DNA of 64,000 nt. It comes from DAOUJI01 sp965219565 (GTDB lineage: Bacteria > Chloroflexota > Dehalococcoidia > Lucifugimonadales > JAGWBF01). Below are positions 8,972 to 17,692 of this stretch, one piece after another. Position 1 is the first letter of the stretch, and the number at the start of each line of letters is the position of its first letter. A model generated the notes under the pieces. That model saw only the letters and a program-made list of their open reading frames with translations. It had not been told where the DNA came from and made no database searches. The position numbers and the translations under genes are program-made. The DNA lies in assembly GCA_965219565.1 (NCBI GenBank), contig OZ244780.1, forward strand, positions 2,046,001 through 2,110,000, read 5' to 3'.

Positions 8972-10399
8972 TCACGGCCAGTGGGACTCCGAATTCCCCT
9001 CGGAGTCCACGGCTATGACCCTGTCCAACCTGGAGGCTCTCGCGTAGGCCAGGCAATGTTCCAAGGCGGACTCTGACAGGTCCAACTCCACCTCGATTCC
9101 CTGCTTCCTCAAGGACCGGGCCTGGTCCAGCGCATGCCGGTATCCGTCTGCGCCTGCTGCGGTAACCAGAACACTTTCCGAGCGCGAAGCAGACGGCCCA
9201 TCTTCCGTCCCCAAAGATTCCAACAGGGACTCCAAAGTGTACGCAAACCCCATAGCCGGGATGTCTCTGACGCTTCCCAACGCCCGCGCCAGCCCGTCAT
9301 AGCGGCCTCCTCCGCCCAGAAGGCCTTCTCCGGAGGCCGACCTGATTTCAAAAACCACGTCGGTGTAGTATGCCAGCTCTCGGACCAGACCGAAGTCCAG
9401 CGTCACGGCGTTCGGCTCAATCTGCACTGACAACCAACTCACCGCCTCTTCCAACTTATCCAACGCAGCTACGCCGGCCCTGTTGGACCCGACGATCTGT
9501 CTGGCCTGGGGCAGCGCTTCGTCAGGGCTTCCCCTGACGCCCGACAGGCTCCCCACCAGCTCTGCGGCCCGGCTCACAGCCCCGGGGTCGTCGGAACCTC
9601 TGAACTTCTGGAGCAAGCGGTCTACGACCTCGTGGGGTTGCCTCTGGCCCAGGGAACCTGCCCCGGTCCATTCGAGAAGGCCCCCCAGCATCTCCCCAGC
9701 TTCTTCGTCGTTCATCCCTGCCAGAGAGGCGGCCATACGCCCGTCACCTGGCTGGTCCGAAAGACTTTTGATGAAGTCGTCAATGGAACCTCCGGACGAC
9801 AGTCCCCTCAGGACAGCGGACGACGCCCTCTCTGACAGGTCCAATGATTCAAGTATCCCCGTCAGCAGCCCCAGGTCTCCTATGACCAGCCGGTGTCCCG
9901 ATATTCCCAGTTCTCGCAACGCGTTCCAACTCAGGGCCATTATCTCCGCGTCGGCTTTGGGTCCTGGGGCGTCCAACAACTCTACCCCCACCTGGGTAAA
10001 CTGGCGGAGCGGCTGTCCCGACTGGGAGTCATCAGAATTGTGGGATGTCGGCGAATATCTGAACACCGGACCGGCATACTGCACCCTGGCGGGATGGACG
10101 TCGGAGCAGTCGTTTTGCCCGCCGTCGTTTTGAACGTGGCGCCTGATGATGGAGGCCGTGAACTCGGGACGGAGGCTCACCTGCACGCCGCCAGGGTCCG
10201 AGAAACTGTAAAGCTGGGAGGCAACGTCGCCCCCAGATTTCCGGAGAAACAGTCCCGTCGGCTCCAGCATAGGCGTGTCCAGGACACGGTAGCCGTGGAG
10301 GGAAAAGAAGTCCCTCAACCGTTCTTGGGCCTTGGCCAACTCCAGCCAAGAACGGTGGTCCTGGTCACGCATTCCTCTAAGCCGCCGCAACGGTTCCAT
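8972..10399 (-). CDS. hisZ: HisZ-like protein / histidyl-tRNA synthetase paralogue
   Basis: 475 residues from the ATG at 10399 (MEPLRRLRGMRD). It has a class II aminoacyl-tRNA synthetase core like HisRS: a GMRD start, SLRPEFTAS at motif 2, ELAYYTDVVFEI where a true HisRS has GLDYYT, and GGGGRYDGLA near motif 3. The last 75 residues resemble the anticodon-binding domain of HisRS. The altered histidine-binding motif and the position as first gene before hisG favour the ATP-phosphoribosyltransferase regulatory subunit HisZ. However, HisZ normally partners short HisG and usually lacks the anticodon domain, so a HisRS paralogue remains possible. Confidence 0.65.
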   Translation of the reverse strand: MEPLRRLRGMRDQDHRSWLELAKAQERLRDFFSLHGYRVLDTPMLEPTGLFLRKSGGDVASQLYSFSDPGGVQVSLRPEFTASIIRRHVQNDGGQNDCSDVHPARVQYAGPVFRYSPTSHNSDDSQSGQPLRQFTQVGVELLDAPGPKADAEIMALSWNALRELGISGHRLVIGDLGLLTGILESLDLSERASSAVLRGLSSGGSIDDFIKSLSDQPGDGRMAASLAGMNDEEAGEMLGGLLEWTGAGSLGQRQPHEVVDRLLQKFRGSDDPGAVSRAAELVGSLSGVRGSPDEALPQARQIVGSNRAGVAALDKLEEAVSWLSVQIEPNAVTLDFGLVRELAYYTDVVFEIRSASGEGLLGGGGRYDGLARALGSVRDIPAMGFAYTLESLLESLGTEDGPSASRSESVLVTAAGADGYRHALDQARSLRKQGIEVELDLSESALEHCLAYARASRLDRVIAVDSEGNSESHWP

Positions 10400-10406
10400 G
10401 CCCAGT

Positions 10407-10412
10407 ATTGTA
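10407..10412 (-). promoter_or_regulatory. -10 element for the his operon, possibly leaderless
   Basis: Reading the - strand, TACAAT lies exactly seven bases before the ATG of the hisZ-like gene, so transcription would start at or next to the A of ATG. No Shine-Dalgarno sequence is visible. A weak TTGAAG -35 lies about 19 bases further up. Leaderless initiation is inference. Confidence 0.4.
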
Positions 10413-10542
10413 CACCAACGCCTGACGCCGACTTCAAGGAGGCACAGACCATGCTCACACATTCTTTTACCCCCAAGGAACCGCCGCGACGTTCGAAACC
10501 GTGTAGAAAACGCAGGCTCTTCCTAAAACGTTGGGCCGCCGG

Positions 10543-10548
10543 TATAGT
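10543..10548 (+). promoter_or_regulatory. -10 element for npdG
   Basis: TATAGT lies about 67 bases before the npdG ATG in the divergent gap between the his operon and npdG. The -35 at 17-bp spacing (TTCCTA) is poor. A good ribosome site (GGAGGAG) precedes the start codon. Confidence 0.35.
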
Positions 10549-10615
10549 ATGAGAAAGCTCCGCTGACATACGATCAGGGCCGGAGTTATCAGCCAAAAAG
10601 AAGCGGAGGAGAGAT

Positions 10616-11260
10616 ATGTTGGCCTTCATAGGCGGCACCGGACCTGAAGGAAAGGGACTGGCGCTGAGGCTCGCCCTGGCCGGTGAGTCGGTGGTTATAG
10701 GTTCCAGGAACCAGGAGAGGGCCCAGGACGCGGCCCAGTCTCTTCTGGAGCAGGCCCCCGACGCATCCATCACAGGGGACGTCAACGCCGCCGCAGCCCA
10801 GCAAGCCGACATAGTCTTCGTGACCACTCCATACGAGGGCCAGCGTCCGACGCTGGAAGTGCTGTCCGCCGAAATCGGAGAGAAAATCGTCGTCAACACG
10901 GTGGCCCCGATGGAATTCAGCGACGGCAGGGCCAGGGCGCTCGACGTGGAGGACGGCTCGGCGGCGTTGGAGGCCCAGCAAATCCTGCCCGGAGCCAAGG
11001 TCGTAGCCGCCTTCCAGAACGCCAGCGCCGTGGACCTCATGGAAGCTCCCAAGACCATGGAGGGCGACGTCATAGTGTGCTCCGACGACAGGGGCGCCAA
11101 AGAGAAGGTCATGGAGCTGGTGACCAAAATTCCAGGGCTGCGTCCCGTTGACGGAGGCGCGCTGGCCAACTCCAGGTACGTTGAAAACCTTACGCCCCTG
11201 TTGGTGAACATCAACCGCCGGTACAAGGCCCACTCCACCATCAAAATCGTGGGCATCTAA
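10616..11260 (+). CDS. npdG: NADPH:F420 oxidoreductase (NPDG)
   Basis: Transfers hydride between NADPH and the deazaflavin cofactor F420. The 214-residue protein has the Rossmann start AFIGGTGPEGKGLALRLA (residues 3-20), a NADP-phosphate recognition segment GSRNQERA (about 29-36), VFVTTPYEG near residue 67, VVAAFQNASA near residue 130, and the C-terminal ENLTPLLVNINRRY typical of the family. It implies that the cell makes or uses F420 and could supply F420H2 to LLM-class oxidoreductases encoded elsewhere in the window. It is transcribed alone, divergent from the his operon. Confidence 0.9.
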   Translation: MLAFIGGTGPEGKGLALRLALAGESVVIGSRNQERAQDAAQSLLEQAPDASITGDVNAAAAQQADIVFVTTPYEGQRPTLEVLSAEIGEKIVVNTVAPMEFSDGRARALDVEDGSAALEAQQILPGAKVVAAFQNASAVDLMEAPKTMEGDVIVCSDDRGAKEKVMELVTKIPGLRPVDGGALANSRYVENLTPLLVNINRRYKAHSTIKIVGI

Positions 11261-11416
11261 CCAAGCGACCGGGAATTCGGGGCATTCCGCCTTTTCCATC
11301 TACGCAACACAAGCCGCAGCTTGAGATAATGTTTCGCGGACATTCATACATTTCAGGACCGCTCTAGCGGACGGCAAACGACGTAGGGGTTTGCCTGCAG
11401 CGACGGAGAGTTGAGA

Positions 11417-13882
11417 ATGGACCGCAACTCCAGGGCTAAGAAATACGAGGTCTCCCCGGACAACCTGTGTTGGCAGTGCGACACTGCGGACATGGACTTC
11501 GAGTTCACCGACGAACTCTCACCCCTCCAGAACATCATAGGGCAGGATAGGGCCTTGGGCGCCATCAAGTTCGGCCTTGACCTGGACAAGCCGGGATACA
11601 ACATCTTCGTCACCGGGCTTACGGGCACCGGTAGAACGTCGGCCATCAAAGCCCACCTGGAATCCATGACCCAGCAAAGACGGGACCAAGGAGTCATCCC
11701 CTCCCTGTTCGACTGGTGTTATGTAAACAACTTCGAAGAACCCGACTGCCCCAGAATCCTGCGCCTCACCCCAGGCGCCGGAAAAAGTTTGTCCCAAGCC
11801 ATGGACGACCTGCTCAAGGCCCTCAGGGAGGAACTTCCCAAAGCGTTCAACAGCGAGGAGTACACCGAGCGGCGAAAGCAACTGGAGGAGCAGGGCAGAG
11901 CCAGGCATCAGCAGGAAATCAGAGAACTGGAAGAGAAGGCCCACGGCTCCGGCTTTGCGCTCCGAATCACCCCAACGGGAGCGAACCTGTTCCCTATCTC
12001 AGCCGATGGCCAGCCCATTTCCCCGGAGCAGTTTCGTAGTCTGGACCAAGCAGTTAGGACGTCCATAGAAGAGACCCGCGTCCGCCTGATGCAGGAAGTC
12101 CAGGACCGGATGGAAAACATCCGGGCAATCGATAAGGACACCCAGGAAAAGGCCGCCGCCCTCGACCGTGAAGTGGGCGAGTCGTCCCTGGGGGAGCTGT
12201 TCAGGCCGCTGGGCGGGGAGTTCGGGGGCTCGGAGGACGTGGCGGCCTTTCTCGCGGGGTTGAAGGCATACAGCCTGGGCAACCTCAGACTGTTTTCAGA
12301 AGAGGACCCTGCGGACCGCGGCGATGCGAGTCAGGGGTCCTTGCAGCCGCCTAACCAGGGCGACCCCTACATCGCCTTTAGAGTCAACGTGATGGTAGAC
12401 AACTCTGCAAAGGACCAGGCGCCCATCGTCATTGAATCCAACCCCAACTGGGTGAACCTGTTCGGCTCCATCGACCGGCGGGCTTTCATGGGAGCCTACT
12501 TCAGCGACCACACCATGCTCAAACCCGGTGCGGTCCATAGAGCCAACGGCGGATACTTGGTTCTCAACGCCAAGGATCTCATGATAAATCCCGGAGTCTG
12601 GGAAGGACTGAAACGGGTCATTCGGAACAGGGAAGCGCGCCTGGAAGACCCGGCCGTCCAGGCGGGCATGATGACGCCCCAAGGTCTCAGGCCCGATTCG
12701 ATCCCCTGGGACGGCAAGGTGGTGGTGACGGGCGACGAAACCGTCTACAGGACCCTTTCCACCTACGACCGGGACGACTTCCGGGAGATGTTCAAGGTCA
12801 AGGCCGAGTTCGACTCCCAAATTGACCTGTCCGATGAAAGCGTGGCCGACTACTGCTCCTTCATTCACAGCGCCTGTCATGATGAGGGGTTGCTCCACTG
12901 CGACCGCACCGGAGCAGCCCGAATCGTAGAGTTCGGGGCGCGTCTGGCGGCTGACCAGACCAAGCTCTCGACCAGGTTCGGGCTGGTCAAAGACCTGCTG
13001 ATAGAGTCGGACTATTGGGCCCGTCAGGACGGAGCGGATAGGGTATCCGGCGCACACGTGAAGACGGCCATAGATCGCAAGGTGCACAGGCTGAATTTGA
13101 TGGAGGAGCGATTAAGGGAGCTGATCTCCGACGGGACCATCATGGTCGACCTGTCGGGAGAAGTCGTAGGTCAGGTCAACGGGCTGGCCGTTTACGACCT
13201 CGGCGACTTCAGCTTCGGACGCCCGTCTCGAATCACGGCCCGCACCTACGCCGGAAGAAGCGGCGTCATCAACATCGAGCGGGAAGCCCAGCTCAGCGGG
13301 CGAATCCACGACAAAGGAGTCTTGATTCTGAGCGGCTATCTGGGTTCCAAATTCGCCCAGGACATGCCCCTCGCCCTGTCCGCGAGCCTGTCTTTCGAAC
13401 AGTCCTACGAGGGAGTGGACGGTGACAGCGCGTCGTCCACCGAACTCTATGCGATACTGTCCAGCCTTGCCGATGTCCCCATTGCCCAGGGCATCGCCGT
13501 CACCGGTTCCGTCAACCAGAGAGGCGAGATACAGCCCATCGGCGGCGTGAACGAAAAGGTTGAGGGGTTCTTCGACCTGTGCCGCATGAAGGGGCTCACC
13601 GGGGAGCAGGGAGTGATCGTTCCCCACCAGAACGTGAAGAACCTGATGCTTCGAGAGGACGTGGTCGACTCCATACAGAGAGGCGATTTCCACATCTACG
13701 CCGTAAAGACCATAGACGAGGGCATCGAAGCGCTCACGGGCATCGAAGCTGGAGAGCGAATTCCCGAGTCAGGTTATCCCGAGGGGACGGTCAACTGGCG
13801 GGTCCAGAAGCGTCTGACCGAACTGGCGGGAGTGTTCAAGAGCTTCTACACCGGCATGGCCCCCGACACGTCCTCCGAATAG
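11417..13882 (+). CDS. Lon-family ATP-dependent protease (LonB-like)
   Basis: Cytosolic AAA+ protease of the bacterial LonB-like (AAA_32 plus S16) type, 821 residues. The N-terminal ATPase has a Walker-A-like GLTGTGRTS at about residue 66 and a charged helical insertion (about 140-260). The AAA module resumes with ANGGYLVLNAKDLM near residue 378. The C-terminal S16 protease domain has the catalytic dyad Ser671 (DGDSAS) and Lys714 (GGVNEKVEGFF), 43 residues apart, the same distance as in E. coli Lon. The ATG at 11417 is chosen because GGAGAG lies six bases upstream; a TTG two codons earlier is in frame. It probably degrades damaged proteins. Confidence 0.9.
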   Translation: MDRNSRAKKYEVSPDNLCWQCDTADMDFEFTDELSPLQNIIGQDRALGAIKFGLDLDKPGYNIFVTGLTGTGRTSAIKAHLESMTQQRRDQGVIPSLFDWCYVNNFEEPDCPRILRLTPGAGKSLSQAMDDLLKALREELPKAFNSEEYTERRKQLEEQGRARHQQEIRELEEKAHGSGFALRITPTGANLFPISADGQPISPEQFRSLDQAVRTSIEETRVRLMQEVQDRMENIRAIDKDTQEKAAALDREVGESSLGELFRPLGGEFGGSEDVAAFLAGLKAYSLGNLRLFSEEDPADRGDASQGSLQPPNQGDPYIAFRVNVMVDNSAKDQAPIVIESNPNWVNLFGSIDRRAFMGAYFSDHTMLKPGAVHRANGGYLVLNAKDLMINPGVWEGLKRVIRNREARLEDPAVQAGMMTPQGLRPDSIPWDGKVVVTGDETVYRTLSTYDRDDFREMFKVKAEFDSQIDLSDESVADYCSFIHSACHDEGLLHCDRTGAARIVEFGARLAADQTKLSTRFGLVKDLLIESDYWARQDGADRVSGAHVKTAIDRKVHRLNLMEERLRELISDGTIMVDLSGEVVGQVNGLAVYDLGDFSFGRPSRITARTYAGRSGVINIEREAQLSGRIHDKGVLILSGYLGSKFAQDMPLALSASLSFEQSYEGVDGDSASSTELYAILSSLADVPIAQGIAVTGSVNQRGEIQPIGGVNEKVEGFFDLCRMKGLTGEQGVIVPHQNVKNLMLREDVVDSIQRGDFHIYAVKTIDEGIEALTGIEAGERIPESGYPEGTVNWRVQKRLTELAGVFKSFYTGMAPDTSSE

Positions 13883-13944
13883 TCAACAATCCGTCAGAAA
13901 TCCCGTTGGCTTCCAATATCTGTAGGCATTAATATGTCGTGGTT

Positions 13945-14265
13945 ATGCCAATTTCCTATATGGATTTGCTCAAGACCCGGTTCGACAACATCTCGTCGTC
14001 CGAGGCGGCCGCCATCCTAGGCATCACCCCGTCAGCCGTCTCCCGCTTGGTCCGCGAGGGCAAGATACCTGGAGTCAAAATTGGCCGCGTATACCTAATA
14101 CCACGCATTGGCGTCCATGAATACGCCAAGGGTCACGAGCCCAGGCGGGGCCGCCCCAGGAAAAAACGCCGCTACACAAGACGCTCGAAAGCACCCTCCG
14201 GCATGACCGAAAGCAAGGGGAACGCTCAGCAACTACAATTCCCGAGCTTCAGCCTACCGCATTAA
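13945..14265 (+). CDS. HTH (excisionase-type) protein with AT-hook-like tail
   Basis: 106 residues. Residues 13-60 read as a MerR/excisionase-type helix-turn-helix (SSSEAAAILGITPSAVSRLV, then REGKIPGVKIGRVYLIPR). Residues 70-90 are strongly basic with a GRPRKKRR core, which looks like an AT-hook that inserts into the minor groove of AT-rich DNA. A short Ser/Gln tail follows. GTG at 13939 and ATG at 13960 are alternative starts; no clear ribosome site is present. No phage or integrase neighbours are seen, so a nucleoid or regulatory role is more likely than excision. It overlaps the convergent methyltransferase gene by four bases. Confidence 0.65.
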   Translation: MPISYMDLLKTRFDNISSSEAAAILGITPSAVSRLVREGKIPGVKIGRVYLIPRIGVHEYAKGHEPRRGRPRKKRRYTRRSKAPSGMTESKGNAQQLQFPSFSLPH

Positions 14266-15080
14266 GCCAAGGGTGGGTGCAGAACGCCCCGGAACAAATG
14301 CTCCCCGCATCCGTCCCCATCTCCCGGCAGTGAGAGTACATCTACAACGAACCCAGCTTCCTGCATCAACGCGGTCCATGTCGCGATGAAGAACAGCCCG
14401 CTGCGGTGGAGGTCGCGCTCCACTCGTTGAACGCCTCCCTCCGTGATGGTGTATACGAACAGGCTTTCGACTATGGTATCCGATGGGTCGGAGTCGTTTA
14501 GGCGTTCCTCTATGCTCACCACTGGGTCGCCAGGAAGTTTCGGAGGGCGAGCAGGCCATCGCAGGACCTTCCCGTCCTTGAAGGTGTCCTGCACCAGGTC
14601 CGGCGCCGTCAACAGCAGTCCGCCAGCCCTCAGATGAACCCGTGCGGTGGTGAATACGGCCCGCAGGTCGTCTTCCGTCAACATGTAGGCAATGGCGTCA
14701 TGTACCAGAACGGCGTCGAACTTCCGGCCGAGCCGCACCGACCTCATGTCGCCCAGGTGATGCTCCACGCCGGGGTTCAAGCGACGGGAGTGGTCCAGCA
14801 TACGCGGCGAGATGTCCACAGCCGTCGCTTGGAAGTCGGCAGTGAGATGGGAAAGGTTGTGCCCGCCCCCAACGCCTAATTCCAGAACACTATGCCGCCC
14901 GTCGCCCAGTTTTTCCCGGATGGCGCAACGCCAGTGAGCGGCTTCTTCTGCGTAGTCCTCCGGAGGACTGATGATTGGCCAGAGGTAGGCCAACTCGTCG
15001 TATAGCCGGACTCCCTCCAGGGCGCCGGAACTCAGAACCCCTATTTCGGCGGAGCAGGCGTTCTCAGGCCCTGACGCCAT
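14262..15080 (-). CDS. Class I SAM-dependent methyltransferase
   Basis: 272 residues. It has the SAM-binding motif I ELGVGGGHNLSHL near residue 67, an acidic residue at the end of strand 2 (AVDISPRML) and motif VLVHDAIAYM near residue 122. The N-terminal YDELAYLWPIISPPEDYAEEA resembles small-molecule methyltransferases of the methyltransf_25 group. It starts one base after the stop of the CitE-like gene, so the two form a two-gene operon. The substrate cannot be told from sequence. Confidence 0.8.
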   Translation of the reverse strand: MASGPENACSAEIGVLSSGALEGVRLYDELAYLWPIISPPEDYAEEAAHWRCAIREKLGDGRHSVLELGVGGGHNLSHLTADFQATAVDISPRMLDHSRRLNPGVEHHLGDMRSVRLGRKFDAVLVHDAIAYMLTEDDLRAVFTTARVHLRAGGLLLTAPDLVQDTFKDGKVLRWPARPPKLPGDPVVSIEERLNDSDPSDTIVESLFVYTITEGGVQRVERDLHRSGLFFIATWTALMQEAGFVVDVLSLPGDGDGCGEHLFRGVLHPPLA

Positions 15081-15081
15081 T

Positions 15082-15981
15082 CTAGCTGACCAGTCCCAAC
15101 GCCCGGGCCAAGTCCAGCATAGCGCGGGCCGTCTGTTCGTGGGCGATGTCCACCATGTTCCCCTTGTAGGTGACGGCGGCGCCGCCTTGCGCCCGCTGCT
15201 CCTCCATAGCCTGCACCAGCCCTTGCCATTCGGCTATCTCATCGGCGCTGGGAGTGAACACGTCGTTGACTACCGGGACATGGTAGGGGTGAATCAGGTG
15301 CATCCCCACGTAGCCGATCTCTTTGGCTCGCTGGGCATGAGCGCGCAAGCCGTCCAGGTCTTGTATGTCGAACCAGCCGCCGGTGATGGGATACGCCACT
15401 CCTGCGGCCCGCGAGTCCAAAAGCACCTTGGAGCGTATAAAAAGCGTCTCCATGCCTCCGGGCGTCCACTGGTACCCCAGAGCGCGGGATGTATCGCCGC
15501 CTCTGCCCCCGCTGGCGCCCATGTGCGCGACTCTGGGAGAGGCCTTAGCCACATCGTAGGCTTGCCTCAATCCTTCTGCTGTCTCAAGGGAAGGGTCTAT
15601 GAAGGTCTTGCCCACTTGCGAGCCGGCCCGGTTTTCGAAGAGCTTTAGTAGAATGTCCGCCTCCACAACGTCGGCTGGCCCAGTCACCTTAGGCAGGATG
15701 ATTCCGTACAGCTCGTCGCAGGCTATGGCCTCGATGTCGTCGGCGGTCATTCCCGTGCTGAGTTCGTTTACTCGAACGAAGAGAGTCTGCCCGGCGGCTC
15801 CCAGCTCCTTCAGCATCTTCCCGACCAAGACCCTGGCCTCGGCCTTCTCCTGAAGGGGCACCGAGTCTTCCAGGTCCAGTATCAAGGCGTCGGCGCTGTA
15901 TTTAGGGGCTTTTCGCATCCAGTCTTCCTTGTTGCCTGGTACAAACAGCACGGAACGCAGGGGCTTGGCTTTGAACGTCAT
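15082..15981 (-). CDS. CitE-like HpcH/HpaI lyase
   Basis: 299 residues from the ATG at 15981, with GGAG eight bases upstream. It belongs to the CitE-like branch of the HpcH/HpaI aldolase family, which cleaves or forms C-C bonds in CoA esters such as malyl-CoA, citramalyl-CoA or beta-methylmalyl-CoA. Motifs: RSVLFVPGNKEDWMRKAP (residues 9-26), LILDLEDSVP with metal-binding Asp/Glu near residue 38, a conserved FVRVNE-type strand, and GYVGMHLIHPYHVPVVND late in the protein. A TATAAT element lies at 16028-16033 on the - strand, which argues against a longer N-terminus. Free-standing CitE-like proteins have varied substrates, so the reaction is uncertain. Confidence 0.82.
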   Translation of the reverse strand: MTFKAKPLRSVLFVPGNKEDWMRKAPKYSADALILDLEDSVPLQEKAEARVLVGKMLKELGAAGQTLFVRVNELSTGMTADDIEAIACDELYGIILPKVTGPADVVEADILLKLFENRAGSQVGKTFIDPSLETAEGLRQAYDVAKASPRVAHMGASGGRGGDTSRALGYQWTPGGMETLFIRSKVLLDSRAAGVAYPITGGWFDIQDLDGLRAHAQRAKEIGYVGMHLIHPYHVPVVNDVFTPSADEIAEWQGLVQAMEEQRAQGGAAVTYKGNMVDIAHEQTARAMLDLARALGLVS

Positions 15982-16027
15982 GATGTTTCTCCGTAGATAA
16001 GTTGACAGGGCATTCCCGTAGTTTCGC

Positions 16028-16033
16028 ATTATA
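16028..16033 (-). promoter_or_regulatory. -10 element for the CitE-like gene
   Basis: On the - strand TATAAT lies 46 bases before the ATG of the CitE-like gene. No convincing -35 is present at 17-bp spacing. Confidence 0.35.
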
Positions 16034-16098
16034 GCAGGACTCTTATTCCGCGGCGGCCTATCGCCGTCCAGCGAGCCAGTGCGTGGATGGTTCGACGG

Positions 16099-16130
16099 GC
16101 TCACCACGAACGGGCTAGCCTACGGTGAGC
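16099..16130. repeat. Intergenic inverted repeat
   Basis: GCTCACC and GGTGAGC arms face each other across an 18-base loop. The flanking TTCGACGGGCTCACC text resembles the repeat at 20987-21024 and the TCGAAGGACGG text near 59917, so this is probably one of a dispersed intergenic repeat family. Confidence 0.45.
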
Positions 16131-16218
16131 TTGGGGGCGAATGGACGCGCCTGCGGTTGACCACCGAATCCCAGCAACGGATAATAGGGTGCGAAACCCT
16201 AATTCATAGGAGGCTCTA

Positions 16219-16974
16219 ATGGGCAGACTTGACGGAAGGGTGGCCATAGTTACCGGCGGTGCGGCTGGAATGGGCGCCGCCACCTGCCGCCTGTTCGCAA
16301 AAGAGGGCTGCAAAGTTGGAATAGGAGACCGCAACGGAGACCTCGGGCAACAAGTGGAGGCGGAAATCACGGAAGCCGGCGGCGAAGCCGTCTACCTATC
16401 CCTGGACGTGACCAGTGAAGACTCGTGGCAGAACGCCGTGGACAACATGGTCTCCAAGTACGGCAAGCTGGACATCCTAGTCAACTTCGCCGGCATAAGC
16501 TCCACGATTTACAAGGACGACTTCGACGGCGACGCCTGGGACCAGTACATGCTGATTAACGCTAAGGGCCCCTTCCTGGGCACTAAGTACTGCGTCCCCA
16601 AGCTCAGGGAGCAGGGCGGGGGATCTATAGTGAATGTATCCTCCATCAACGGCCTCGTGGGAACTGCCCACGGCCACCCTGGATACAACGCTTCCAAGGC
16701 CGCCCTCCGCCTCTACACCAAGGCCATGGCCGCACGGTTGGGCGTGGACAACATACGAGTGAACTCTATACACCCGGGGCGGATGCCTCCCATGAGCACT
16801 GGAGACCCTGGTCCCTACTGGGAGCGCAACGAAGAAGCGATGAAGACGATACCCCTCAGGCGGGCGGGCACCAGAGAGGAAGCGGCCAACGTGGCCCTGT
16901 TCCTGGCCTCCGACGACTCGTCTTACATCACCGGCGCCGAGCTGGTCGTGGACGGAGGCTGGACGGCGGTCTAA
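16219..16974 (+). CDS. Short-chain dehydrogenase/reductase
   Basis: 251 residues, classical SDR. It has the NAD(P)-binding TGGAAGMG (residues 12-19), the NFAG motif near residue 90, and the catalytic set Ser142, Tyr156 and Lys160 (YNASK). An Asp at the end of strand 2 (IGDRN) suggests NAD rather than NADP. The substrate is unknown. AGGAGG lies just before the start. A strong intrinsic terminator follows, so the gene is probably transcribed alone. Confidence 0.88.
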   Translation: MGRLDGRVAIVTGGAAGMGAATCRLFAKEGCKVGIGDRNGDLGQQVEAEITEAGGEAVYLSLDVTSEDSWQNAVDNMVSKYGKLDILVNFAGISSTIYKDDFDGDAWDQYMLINAKGPFLGTKYCVPKLREQGGGSIVNVSSINGLVGTAHGHPGYNASKAALRLYTKAMAARLGVDNIRVNSIHPGRMPPMSTGDPGPYWERNEEAMKTIPLRRAGTREEAANVALFLASDDSSYITGAELVVDGGWTAV

Positions 16975-16995
16975 CCGGCGACGCGAACGAAAGTT

Positions 16996-17030
16996 GAGAG
17001 ACCCGCTCGGATCTAGCGGGTCTCTTCTTT
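16996..17030 (+). terminator. Intrinsic terminator after the SDR gene
   Basis: A perfect 11-bp stem (AGAGACCCGCT with AGCGGGTCTCT) encloses a 7-base loop and is followed by a T-rich run (TCTTCTTT). It lies 22 bases after the SDR stop codon. Confidence 0.85.
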
Positions 17031-17122
17031 ATGTCATCACTCCCTAGGGACTAGCGTGTCGCCTTGCTATAGTTGCCATACGCCGAAAGCGGCGAGCCTA
17101 AAGAAAGCTACAGGAGACATAG

Positions 17123-17542
17123 ATGACCCTCAACATATATCTAAACTTCAAAGGGAATTGCCGGGAGGCATTCGAATTCTACAAATCCGTCTTCGGGGGA
17201 GAGTTCCAGATATTCGAAACCTTCAGGAACGGCCCTCCTGACATGGGCATCCCGGCGGAAGATTTGGACAACGTGATGCACGTGTCTTACCCAATCGGGT
17301 CCAGCATTCTTATGGGGAGCGACACCCCGGACCGATTCGGCCCGACTCAGTTTGGCAACAACTTCTCGATATCGTACTCATCCACGACCAGGGAAGAGAC
17401 GGAGGAGCTATTCGCGAAGATGTCCGAAGGCGGCGTAGTGACTATGCCCCTCGAGGACATGTTCTGGGGAGCCTATTTCGGTTCTTGCACCGACAAATTC
17501 GGAATCAACTGGCAGTTCAGCTGTGAGCATCAGGGCGAGTAG
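17123..17542 (+). CDS. VOC (glyoxalase/PhnB-like) family protein
   Basis: 139 residues of the vicinal-oxygen-chelate fold, PhnB-like subgroup. It starts with NIYLNFKGNCREAFEFYKS and has the typical FGPTQFGNNFSISY and FWGAYFGSCTDKFGINWQFS segments, the last being the standard PhnB-type ending. AGGAG lies eight bases upstream. Members often bind a metal, but the substrate of this group is usually unknown. It is isolated between a terminator and a dispersed repeat. Confidence 0.8.
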   Translation: MTLNIYLNFKGNCREAFEFYKSVFGGEFQIFETFRNGPPDMGIPAEDLDNVMHVSYPIGSSILMGSDTPDRFGPTQFGNNFSISYSSTTREETEELFAKMSEGGVVTMPLEDMFWGAYFGSCTDKFGINWQFSCEHQGE

Positions 17543-17619
17543 CCCAGAACTCTAACCCAGTTACTGCTATGAGAATAGACGCCGACCACCCCTTCTCCCT
17601 AGCAGACCTATTCTGAACT

Positions 17620-17653
17620 CCCTCTCCCGGCGGGAGAGGGTTGGGGTGAGGGG
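17620..17653 (+). repeat. Dispersed intergenic repeat (translates as PHPNPLP)
   Basis: CCCTCTCCCGGCGGGAGAGG followed by GTTGGGGTGAGGGG. The first part is a self-complementary hairpin. The second copy is in inverse orientation at 60116-60147. The reverse reading frame gives SPHPNPLPPGEG, a string often seen when this widespread bacterial intergenic repeat is translated by mistake. Confidence 0.8.
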
Positions 17654-17692
17654 AATTAGCCCCAGGCTCTCGCTTCGTTCCAGCGTACGCAG

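Noticed and set aside
15982..16107. Longer N-terminus of the CitE-like protein
   Set aside because: The region contains a TATAAT promoter element and a dispersed repeat; the ATG at 15981 has a ribosome site and begins the conserved domain.
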